A DNA stretch of 11,941 nt from Clostridiales bacterium (lineage in GTDB: Bacteria; Bacillota; Clostridia; UBA8921). The stretch lies in NCBI GenBank assembly GCA_003535395.1, contig DOHE01000306.1, positions 1 through 11,941 of the forward strand, given 5' to 3'. The notes under the pieces were generated by a model, which saw nothing but the letters and a program-made list of their open reading frames with translations, had not been told where the DNA came from and made no database searches. Positions 1 to 6,093 of this stretch are shown here, piece by piece. Position 1 is the stretch's first letter. The number at the start of each line of letters is the position of its first letter. The translations under genes and the position numbers were made by a program.

Positions 1-1793
1 TGCATGAAGTGGCCGGGAACCGGGTATCAGAAGACGCTGTGCGCATCCCGCTGTCGGAAATTTTTGCGGACACGCGCGTTAAATTTGTAACAGATGAGAT
101 TGTCAGCTATGATTTTTGCAACAATCGCGTTTGTTCGGCGAAAAACAACTATGACTATGATTACCTGGTCGTCGCCGTGGGGAGCACCCCCAATTTCTTC
201 GGTATTCCGGGGCTCCAGGAAAATGCCCTGACCATCTGGTCCTTTGAAGACGCGGTCCGTATCCGCGACCACATCATCGACTGCTTTGTCAAGGCGGCCA
301 GTGAACAGGACCCGGAAGAGAGGAAGCGCCTCCTTACCTTTGTGGTGGGCGGGGCCGGATTCACCGGGATCGAAATGATCGGGGAACTGGCCCAATGGGT
401 CAAAAAGCTTTGCAGGGAGCACGAAATCCCCCGCACGGATGTACGACTGGTGATCCTGGACATGCTGGACCGGATCCTGAGCGTGCTTTCTGAGAAGAAT
501 TCCAAAAAAGGCCAGGAATACCTGGAAAAGAAACTGGGTGTGGAGGTTCTGGTGAATGCCGCGGTGAAACAGGCCTATGCCGACCGCATCGAGGTGGGAG
601 ATACGGTGATCCCTTCCCGCACATTGATCTGGACCGCCGGGGTGCGGGCCAGCATTGATGCGGATGATATGGACGTCGACAAGGGCGGGTCCGAGCGGGT
701 GCTGACGGATGCCTTCCTCCGCCTGAAAGGCATTGAAAATGTCTATGGAATCGGGGACTTTTGCGTGGTATGCAAGCTGGAAGGAAAGGCGTCCCCGGCT
801 CTCGTGGAAAATGCCATCCAGACAGGCCATACCGCCGCAGTGAACGTACTCAGACACCTCCGTGGCCAGCCCCTTGAAAAATCCGAAGTGAAACTGCATG
901 GCGTGATGGTATCCATCGGCAACTACTTCGCCGTATCCAGCCTTATGGGAAAGGAGTATCCTTCCTGGATCTCGCTGCTGGCTAAGTACATGGTGAACGT
1001 GCATTATCTGTTCGGCATCATGGGATTTGCGGGTCCTTTGACGTATCTGCGGCATGAATTGCTACACAGGCGGCAGCAGAAGACGTTTCTGGAAAAACAT
1101 TATACGAAGACCACGCAGACCTGGTGGCTGTTCCCCCTGCGCCTGTTCCTGGGTTACACCTGGCTGTCGGAAGGCATCGCCAAACTGCAGCAGGGATGGC
1201 TGGGAAGCCCAAAACTGGCGGCTTTCCTGGGCATGGCCGGCGACACGGATGCCACGACTGCCGCCACCGGCGTTGCCGGAGTGATCACCGGCGTGGGGAA
1301 AATGTTTGTGGATATCAACCTGAAAATTTTCCACCTGCAGATCGGCCAGATGGAAAATATCGTGAGCGGGATCACTATGGAAGGCAATGTATTTGCCAAA
1401 CTGAAACTTCTGGAATTCGGTGATTTTGAACTGGTGAACCAGATCCTGAAACATATAGTCCTGGCCAGCGACGGGGTGACGATGGTCTTCCAGGTGCTGG
1501 TGGTGCTGGCGGAGATCGCCCTGGGACTGATGTTCCTGGGAGGAGCCTTCACCTTCATCGCTTCTGTGCTGTCGATCGGCCTGATGCTGATGTTTCTTAC
1601 CTCTACAGGGGTTTATGCGCACACCTGGTGGGTGTTCTTCGGAGCTTTTGCTGCCATGGGCGGTTCCGGACGCGCCTTCGGGCTTGATCACTGGATCATG
1701 CCCTATTTGGACCGGGTGTGGACCAGCTGGAGAAAGAACGCTAAATTGCGTTTGTTCTTTCCCAAAAGTAACAGGAAGGCCAATCGTTCATGA
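1..1793 (+). CDS. ndh2: Type II NADH:quinone oxidoreductase with C-terminal DoxX-like membrane domain (5' end cut by window)
   Basis: This flavoprotein should oxidise NADH and pass electrons to a membrane quinone without pumping protons. The reading frame is open to the first base (codons for His-Glu precede the GTG at 9), so the start lies left of the window and roughly 50 residues with the first FAD-binding GxGxxG are missing. Counting from the GTG, the NAD-binding glycine motif GGAGFTGIE is at 114-122, LIWTAGVR at 206-213, and the second FAD contact GIGDFC at 247-252. From about residue 371 the protein continues into a hydrophobic DoxX-like domain with several predicted membrane segments, ending in a basic tail. 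Ordinary NDH-2 enzymes are about 400 residues and lack this part; the Ndh2 of the Listeria extracellular electron transfer locus has a comparable extension. The stop overlaps the next gene by 4 bases, so the two are translationally coupled. Family assignment is firm; the electron-transfer role is inference. Confidence 0.88.
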   Translation, partial: HEVAGNRVSEDAVRIPLSEIFADTRVKFVTDEIVSYDFCNNRVCSAKNNYDYDYLVVAVGSTPNFFGIPGLQENALTIWSFEDAVRIRDHIIDCFVKAASEQDPEERKRLLTFVVGGAGFTGIEMIGELAQWVKKLCREHEIPRTDVRLVILDMLDRILSVLSEKNSKKGQEYLEKKLGVEVLVNAAVKQAYADRIEVGDTVIPSRTLIWTAGVRASIDADDMDVDKGGSERVLTDAFLRLKGIENVYGIGDFCVVCKLEGKASPALVENAIQTGHTAAVNVLRHLRGQPLEKSEVKLHGVMVSIGNYFAVSSLMGKEYPSWISLLAKYMVNVHYLFGIMGFAGPLTYLRHELLHRRQQKTFLEKHYTKTTQTWWLFPLRLFLGYTWLSEGIAKLQQGWLGSPKLAAFLGMAGDTDATTAATGVAGVITGVGKMFVDINLKIFHLQIGQMENIVSGITMEGNVFAKLKLLEFGDFELVNQILKHIVLASDGVTMVFQVLVVLAEIALGLMFLGGAFTFIASVLSIGLMLMFLTSTGVYAHTWWVFFGAFAAMGGSGRAFGLDHWIMPYLDRVWTSWRKNAKLRLFFPKSNRKANRS

Positions 1794-2842
1794 CCCACAG
1801 GTTATTCCATTCCCGCCTGGAGAAAGAAATGAAGGCGGCAGAGGAGATCCTGCTCAAGGAATTTGACAAACCTGCAGCAGTGGCGGATCATGTGGTCGCA
1901 CGACTGTTCCACAGCGGCGGAAAACGGCTTCGCCCTGCGCTGTTGCTTGCCTGCGCTCTGGCCGGCCGTTTTCCCGGGGAGAAGGCACTGCTTTCGGCTG
2001 CGGCCATCGAGATGATGCATACAGCCACCCTGGTGCATGATGATATCGTCGATCAGGCGGAGATGCGCCGGGGTGAGCGCACCCTCTCAAACTCCTTCGG
2101 GCTGCACACCGCAGTCTATGCCGGAGATTATCTGTTCGTCAAATCTCTGGCCTGCCTGGCCAGGGCCGGGCTGAAAACCAGTCACTTAGACGATGTGGCC
2201 AGGGGCATCCAGGCAGTGTGCCTGGGAGAAATGGACCAGTATTTCGGCCGGGGGTCCATCCCGGGTGTACGTCAGTATTTAAAGCGCATCCTGGGTAAAA
2301 CTGCCGCCCTGTTTGCGGCTTCCAGCGCGCTGGGAGCCACTTTGGGCCGTTTTCCGGAAAAACAGGTGCGGGCTTTTGGCCGTTTCGGCGGGTACCTGGG
2401 CATGGGGTTTCAAATCCGCGACGACCTGCTGGATTTAACTTCCGACCCGCGCTCCATGGGCAAACCGGTGTTTTGCGACTTAAGGCAGGGGGTGGTCACC
2501 CTGCCTTTCATCCTGGCCGCCCGGGCAGACACGAGCGGTGACTTTGCCCGGCAGCTTCAGCAGTACCTGAACGCTGCCCCGACTGATCGGGCCGATCCCT
2601 CGGAGGACGCTGCCCCGACTGATCGGGCCGGTCCCTCGGAGGAGGCTGCCCCGACCGGCAGGATCCCGGAAATCCCTCTGCTGCTGGAACAGGTGCATGC
2701 CCTGGGCGGCGCCAAACAGGCACAGGACCTAATGGAGCGGTACAAACACAAAGCGCTGGGAGTTCTGGACAGCCTGCCCGTGAAACCGGCGGCACGGACC
2801 CTGCTGGAAGATCTGGCGGACCGGATCCTGCCAGTCAGCTAA
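1790..2842 (+). CDS. Long-chain polyprenyl diphosphate synthase (heptaprenyl/octaprenyl type, DmkB/HepT-like)
   Basis: The 350-residue enzyme should condense isopentenyl diphosphate units into the isoprenoid side chain of menaquinone or demethylmenaquinone. All trans-prenyltransferase hallmarks are present: GGKRLRP at 43-49, the first aspartate-rich motif DDIVD at 84-88 preceded by HTATLVH, and the second, DDLLD, at 211-215, followed by GKP and DLRQG with VTLP. Small residues before the first aspartate motif fit a long-chain product, but exact length cannot be read from sequence. The ATG sits in an ATGA overlap with the dehydrogenase stop, so quinone reductase and quinone-tail synthesis are made together. 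A disordered insert of about 30 residues (262-291), built from a 12-residue tandem repeat, separates the catalytic core from the last helices. It lies away from both aspartate motifs and should be tolerated. The gene could equally be labelled ispB, hepT or dmkB. Confidence 0.93.
   Translation: MTHRLFHSRLEKEMKAAEEILLKEFDKPAAVADHVVARLFHSGGKRLRPALLLACALAGRFPGEKALLSAAAIEMMHTATLVHDDIVDQAEMRRGERTLSNSFGLHTAVYAGDYLFVKSLACLARAGLKTSHLDDVARGIQAVCLGEMDQYFGRGSIPGVRQYLKRILGKTAALFAASSALGATLGRFPEKQVRAFGRFGGYLGMGFQIRDDLLDLTSDPRSMGKPVFCDLRQGVVTLPFILAARADTSGDFARQLQQYLNAAPTDRADPSEDAAPTDRAGPSEEAAPTGRIPEIPLLLEQVHALGGAKQAQDLMERYKHKALGVLDSLPVKPAARTLLEDLADRILPVS
2573..2657 (+). repeat. 36-bp in-frame minisatellite inside the polyprenyl synthase gene
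   Basis: Two complete 36-bp units begin at 2573 and 2609, each starting GCTGCCCCGACTGATCGGGC, and a partial third begins at 2645. They differ at a few positions only. Each unit encodes 12 residues of the pattern AAPTDRA.PSE. The length is a multiple of three, so gain or loss of a unit keeps the frame. Confidence 0.9.
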
Positions 2843-2855
2843 AATCCGACATTTT

Positions 2856-3484
2856 CTATTTCACAATCTCCCAATAGCCAGATCTGTCCGATCCGACACG
2901 CCGAATGAAATCTGTATCACGAAGCCGTTTTATTTCACGGGCAACTGTGCGTACTGAGAAACCTGTCTCATCTGCCAACCTCTTCTGTGTGATTTTCGGA
3001 TCGGCAAGAATGGCGTTTAAGATTTTTTCGGTATTTTTTTCTACGCCATCATCTATGCCATTTACTATGCCACCATCAGTGCCAGTTGGCATAGATACTT
3101 TGTCGGTGCGGACTCGTTTCCAATACGATAATAGGCAGTCTTTGTGCCGTCGCCCGTATAGTAATAAGGCGTATTTGTTCCGCCGGAAATCTGGACACGG
3201 AGTATATCCTTACCGTCGGCATTAAACGTCTCAAGCACGACATTTTTAATGGCAGGCTCGATTCTTGCTTTTATAAGTTCGCTGACTTGCTCTGAGGCTT
3301 TTTTTGCATTATCCAATCCAATGGCAACGCCGTTGTCTGACACTCCGAAGTATATACTACCACCTACGCCATTAGCAAATGCACTGACTGTCTTCAACCA
3401 ACTGCGCGGCTTGCTCGCCTCAACCGTGATCTTGAATTCATATTCGGTTGCTTCTGCAATAAGAAGCTGGGTTAGTGTTTTCAT
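2856..3484 (-). pseudogene. Remnant of an AlbA_2/Schlafen-type DNA-binding protein with C-terminal winged helix (centre deleted, frameshifted)
   Basis: Two fragments of one known architecture lie in different frames. The upstream fragment starts at the ATG 3482-3484, preceded by an AGGGGGAT ribosome binding site, and holds the AlbA_2 domain: TEYEFK near the start, then AFANGVGGSIYFGV, and YYRIGNES close to its end. It then runs into a stop at 3065-3067. The downstream fragment, in another frame and ending at the stop 2856-2858, is the family's terminal helix-turn-helix (ITQKRLADETGFSVRT...IRRVGSDRSGYWE). Intact members are usually about 400-500 residues; here about 200 codons of sequence remain, so the central part is gone and a frameshift sits near 3065-3092. 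The junction is rich in short repeats (TATGCCA twice, TGGCATA inverted), which could have mediated the deletion. The segment is visibly AT-richer than neighbouring genes, suggesting acquisition from elsewhere. Such proteins often act in defence or regulation; this copy is probably not functional. Confidence 0.8.
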
Positions 3485-3624
3485 AATTGATATCCCCCTA
3501 CGACTTGAGCCTGTCAACTGGCAGTTTATTTGCTACTTTCGATTTCCATGTCCCTATTCTATCTTATGTTGCCCGTTTTGTCTGTCATGTTTTCTGGGAT
3601 CATTATAATTACCGAACAATGGCA

Positions 3625-3655
3625 AAGGCAGACAGCTTGATCTGCTGTCTGCCTT
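3625..3655. other. Perfect 12-bp stem-loop between the pseudogene and the lipoprotein gene
   Basis: AAGGCAGACAGC (3625-3636) is followed by a 7-base loop and its exact reverse complement (3644-3655). Neither side carries a clear run of T (or A), so it is not a textbook intrinsic terminator. It lies 84 bases beyond the end of the leftward lipoprotein gene and could still end or stabilise that transcript. Apart from this stem-loop nothing recognisable was seen between 3485 and 3738. Confidence 0.6.
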
Positions 3656-3738
3656 ACCTGATACCCACAGTTCAAAATATATCCCTGTGAGAAACTTCCT
3701 AACCGTTTCCCTCTTTTGAGCCTTCCAGTCCGGTCGCA

Positions 3739-3945
3739 TCATGTGCCTGTAGGCAGGATGGTCGTGGGAAAAAATCCTGTGGTGGTTCTGGGAGAAGTGC
3801 GGGCACCCGGGGCAGTGGTAACGGCAGGGCCGGTGCGATAAGTGGTTTTGGAAGGTCCGCCGGGCACATTGCTGCATGCACCCAGGGCACTGACTATGAT
3901 CAGGGCAAGAACAGCTGACAATGCCGCGATTCTGAATTTTCGCAT
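3739..3945 (-). CDS. Small Thr/Pro/Gly-rich lipoprotein, function unknown
   Basis: This 68-residue product has a clear lipoprotein signal: basic MRKFR, a hydrophobic stretch at residues 6-21, and the lipobox LGAC with the lipid-modified cysteine at 24. The mature part is only 45 residues, rich in Thr, Pro, Gly and Ser, with no cysteine after the lipidation site and no recognisable domain, so it is probably a disordered, surface-anchored peptide. I chose the ATG at 3943-3945 because AGAGGTG lies 5 bases upstream and the signal peptide begins exactly there; the frame remains open further upstream to 4062 but without signal character. It follows the AraC-family gene on the same strand after about 100 bases and might share its transcript. 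The upstream gap holds two adjacent inverted repeats. Family unknown. Confidence 0.72.
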   Translation of the reverse strand: MRKFRIAALSAVLALIIVSALGACSNVPGGPSKTTYRTGPAVTTAPGARTSPRTTTGFFPTTILPTGT

Positions 3946-3970
3946 TCTTTCACCTCTTTCTTCCTCATAT

Positions 3971-4009
3971 CGGGTGATGTACGAAGGATCACCCGGGATG
4001 AAGACATCC
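3971..4009. promoter_or_regulatory. Two adjacent inverted repeats upstream of the lipoprotein gene
   Basis: CGGGTGAT (3971-3978) is mirrored by ATCACCCG (3988-3995) around a 9-base centre. Immediately next to it GGATG (3996-4000) pairs with CATCC (4005-4009) across 4 bases. They lie between the end of the AraC-family gene and the lipoprotein start on the - strand. They could be an operator, a leader hairpin of the lipoprotein mRNA, or a weak processing or termination signal after the regulator gene. No T-run follows, so a standard terminator is less likely. Confidence 0.45.
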
Positions 4010-4048
4010 GGAATTATTGTTTCCTGAAATGAACGGGATAATGCAAAG

Positions 4049-5155
4049 CTATTTTGTTCCAAGATCCGTGATACCGGTGCGATAACTCATTGGACTTATG
4101 CCAACTGTTTTCTTGAAAATTCTGGAAAAATAAGCAGCATCTTCATATCCGACCTGCATGGCAATATCCGAAACCGCTGTTTTGGTATTGAGCAGAAGAT
4201 CCATGGCGGCCGAGATCCGCAGGCTGGCAAGAAAATCCGACGGAGTGATGCCGCAGGCCTTGCGAAACAGTTTGGCCAGGTAGTCCGGGGTGACCCCGCA
4301 GACTGCGGCCACCCGCTGCATGTTGATGCTGTTGGGGTATTCTCTTTGCATGAATTCAATGGCAGTCATCACTGTACTGGTGCTCATATAGCCGTATGCC
4401 AGAGGTTCTCCGCTGCGGGCGGACGGCACAGGTTCCCCGCTGCGGCCGGACGGTCCGGCCCGGTCTTCTCCGCCGGGTCGCCCGGGCTGGCAGGGGTCGT
4501 CTTCGGCTTGACATACCTCCGGTATGCCGCACGGGTCGTATGATTCGGCGCTGCAACCGGCAGGCAAAGGTCCGCCGGTGCCCCCGGAAGAGGAAGAAGC
4601 GGGTTCAGAGCTGCACTCCTCTGCGGCATCCTGCCCCGCGGTTGCTTCCTTTTGCTGCAGGTGACAGCGATACGCAAGCACCAGCAGTTCCAGAAACTCC
4701 GCCTTGACCTTGATCCCCCATGCAGGCTGATGCATCTGGGACTCATCTTTCATATTGCTAAGCAGCTGATAGATTTCCTGACGGCCGTCCATGCCGATAT
4801 GGATCTTCCGGTAAAACATAGAAAGAAATTTCTCTGCAGGACAGGGCAGATATTCTTCAAAACCGGAAAGAACCGATGAGTTGAACAGGCAATTGTATAT
4901 TTTTTGCGCATGCACATTGAAGTAGGCGTGGGTTTCCCCGGGTGGGATCAAAATGGCATCTCCCGGCAGCAGCACACTGATCCCGCAAGGAGTGTTGTGG
5001 ATGGCATATCCCCGTTCCACAAACACAAATTCGTAAAAGTCATGGGAATGGGTCTGGATATTCTTCATGTGTACCGTACCCATGACAAAAACCGGAACAC
5101 TGCCCGGCTGGAGATAGGAGGAACTGCTTAGGGTGTGCGGAGTTTTTTCAGCCAT
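4049..5155 (-). CDS. AraC-family transcriptional regulator with N-terminal cupin-like sensor domain
   Basis: The 368-residue regulator has the standard two-part layout. Residues about 18-90 form a cupin-like ligand domain (HSHDFYEFVFVERG at 36-49, then LLPGDAILIPPGETHAY). Residues about 258-362 form the double helix-turn-helix, with INMQRVAAVCGVTPDYLAKLF in the first and VSDIAMQVGYEDAAYFSRIFKK in the second unit. A low-complexity linker of about 85 residues (170-255), rich in Ser, Gly, Pro and Cys, separates the two; typical members are about 280-300 residues, so the extra length is this linker. I prefer the ATG at 5153-5155, preceded by GGAGGTG, over a TTG at 5207-5209 without a ribosome site. 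The gene is divergent from pilD, so it may control itself and the pilD operon, but the ligand is unknown. Confidence 0.9.
   Translation of the reverse strand: MAEKTPHTLSSSSYLQPGSVPVFVMGTVHMKNIQTHSHDFYEFVFVERGYAIHNTPCGISVLLPGDAILIPPGETHAYFNVHAQKIYNCLFNSSVLSGFEEYLPCPAEKFLSMFYRKIHIGMDGRQEIYQLLSNMKDESQMHQPAWGIKVKAEFLELLVLAYRCHLQQKEATAGQDAAEECSSEPASSSSGGTGGPLPAGCSAESYDPCGIPEVCQAEDDPCQPGRPGGEDRAGPSGRSGEPVPSARSGEPLAYGYMSTSTVMTAIEFMQREYPNSINMQRVAAVCGVTPDYLAKLFRKACGITPSDFLASLRISAAMDLLLNTKTAVSDIAMQVGYEDAAYFSRIFKKTVGISPMSYRTGITDLGTK
4403..4456 (-). repeat. 27-bp tandem repeat in the linker of the AraC-family gene
   Basis: Two imperfect copies of a 27-bp unit begin at 4403 and 4430 (+ strand reading AGGTTC.CCGCTGCGG). 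They encode the repeated Arg-Ser-Gly-Glu-Pro pattern at the end of the interdomain linker. The unit is a multiple of three, so expansions stay in frame. Confidence 0.75.
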
Positions 5156-5156
5156 T

Positions 5157-5207
5157 GGACAAAAAACACCTCCAGCTGGAATTCTACCAGTGCACGGGAC
5201 AAAAAAC
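5157..5207. promoter_or_regulatory. Direct repeats GGACAAAAAAC upstream of the AraC-family gene
   Basis: The 11-base sequence GGACAAAAAAC occurs at 5157-5167 and again at 5197-5207, exactly 40 bases apart (close to four helical turns). The first copy sits between the ribosome site and start codon of the AraC-family gene. AraC-type regulators commonly bind direct repeats on one face of the helix, so autoregulation is plausible but unproven. Confidence 0.35.
5167..5173 (-). promoter_or_regulatory. Ribosome binding site deciding the AraC-family start
   Basis: GGAGGTG on the - strand lies 11 bases before the ATG at 5153-5155. The spacing is somewhat long, but the alternative TTG start at 5207-5209 has no comparable site. 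Confidence 0.6.
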
Positions 5208-5232
5208 AAGCAGAAACAGAAGCGGTAGACAC

Positions 5233-5261
5233 TTTACAATTTTTGTGAAATCCGGTAGACT
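5233..5261 (+). promoter_or_regulatory. Predicted sigma-A-type promoter of the pilD operon
   Basis: TTTACA (5233-5238) and TAGACT (5256-5261) are separated by 17 bases, close to the TTGACA/TATAAT consensus. The pair lies just upstream of the pilD ribosome site (AAGGGG near 5271) and start at 5287, leaving a short leader. An 8-base direct repeat CGGTAGAC at 5223-5230 and 5253-5260, 30 bases apart, straddles the promoter and overlaps the -10, so it may be a regulator site. Confidence 0.45.
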
Positions 5262-5286
5262 TTGAGGTGAAAGGGGACATGCTTTC

Positions 5287-6063
5287 ATGAGTTTTGAAAT
5301 TTACGGAGCGATAATGTCTGCGCTCCTGGGGCTGGTCACCGGCAGTTTCCTGGCGGCTGCATCCTACCGGCTTCCCCGGAATATACCCGTCTCCACGGGC
5401 CGGTCCATGTGCACGGCCTGCGGCAAAACGTTGAAATGGTACGACCTGGTGCCATTTTTCAGCTTTCTGTTCCTGGGCGGACGCTGCCGGTACTGCAAAG
5501 CCCGGATCTCCTTCCGGTATCCGCTGATTGAGCTGGCCAACGGCCTTGCTTTTGCTTTGGTGTTCCTTGCGTTCGGTTATTCCCTGCATACTGTGGCCGC
5601 CATGGTGCTGGCCGGCAGCCTGGTTTTCCTGTCAACAGTGGATCTGGAACATATGATCATCCCGGATGAGGCGGTGCTGGCAATTTTGATGGCAGGCATT
5701 CTCCTGGCGGTGTTCTCGCCGGAGATCCCACTGCTCTCCCGGATCATCGGATTTTTTGCCGTGAGCCTGCCCATGTTCCTCATTGCCTGGCTCAAGCCTG
5801 ATGGGTTGGGGGGAGGGGACATCAAGCTAATGGCCGCTGCAGGTTTTTTCCTGGGCTGGCAGTCCATCCTGCTGGCCCTGGTCATCGGTTCCGTCGCCGG
5901 CGCCATTTATGGAGTGTGGGTGCTGGCCCGGCGAAAAATGACCCGCAAAGACCCTATTCCCTTCGGACCGTTTCTGGCCGGGGGCATTTTCATAGCGATG
6001 CTTTACGGTGCCTGGCTGGTAGAGGGTTATCTCAGGCTTGTGCTTCAGGCTTCCGTCGTATAA
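5287..6063 (+). CDS. pilD: Type IV prepilin peptidase (A24 family leader peptidase/N-methyltransferase)
   Basis: This membrane aspartic protease cuts the short leader from type IV prepilins and methylates the new N-terminus. At 258 residues it has normal length. The N-terminal methylase part carries the zinc-binding cysteines C42, C45, C67 and C70 (CTAC...CRYC) within the conserved WYDLVPFFSF context and the RYPLIE motif at 77-82. The two catalytic aspartates are D119 (in VDLEHMIIPDE) and D178 (in LGGGDIK), followed by the family's PFGPFLAGG near 225-233. Several membrane helices alternate with these motifs. The start at 5287 has AAGGGG upstream. It heads a three-gene operon on the + strand, 30 bases before the coiled-coil membrane protein, while pilB and pilT run on the opposite strand at the far end of the window. 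Confidence 0.95.
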   Translation: MSFEIYGAIMSALLGLVTGSFLAAASYRLPRNIPVSTGRSMCTACGKTLKWYDLVPFFSFLFLGGRCRYCKARISFRYPLIELANGLAFALVFLAFGYSLHTVAAMVLAGSLVFLSTVDLEHMIIPDEAVLAILMAGILLAVFSPEIPLLSRIIGFFAVSLPMFLIAWLKPDGLGGGDIKLMAAAGFFLGWQSILLALVIGSVAGAIYGVWVLARRKMTRKDPIPFGPFLAGGIFIAMLYGAWLVEGYLRLVLQASVV

Positions 6064-6093
6064 AATAGTAAGGAATATCCGGGAGGTGTTCCC

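Noticed and set aside
27..1055. Long antisense frame opposite the NADH dehydrogenase
   Set aside because: It mirrors a well-conserved enzyme, and its translation is rich in His and Gly with no domain, typical of a shadow frame in GC-rich DNA.
3501..3506. TTGACA on the - strand upstream of the AlbA_2 remnant as a -35 box
   Set aside because: A suitably spaced -10 would overlap the ribosome site and start codon, so the match is probably chance.
5156..5209. Upstream TTG start for the AraC-family gene adding 18 residues
   Set aside because: No ribosome binding site precedes the TTG, the added residues show no family resemblance, and the ATG at 5153-5155 has GGAGGTG upstream.
5181..5209. Possible leftward promoter TTGTTT / TAGAAT (17-base spacing) for the AraC-family gene
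   Set aside because: The -10 is good, but the -35 is poor and the implied transcript start falls right at the ribosome binding site, leaving almost no leader.
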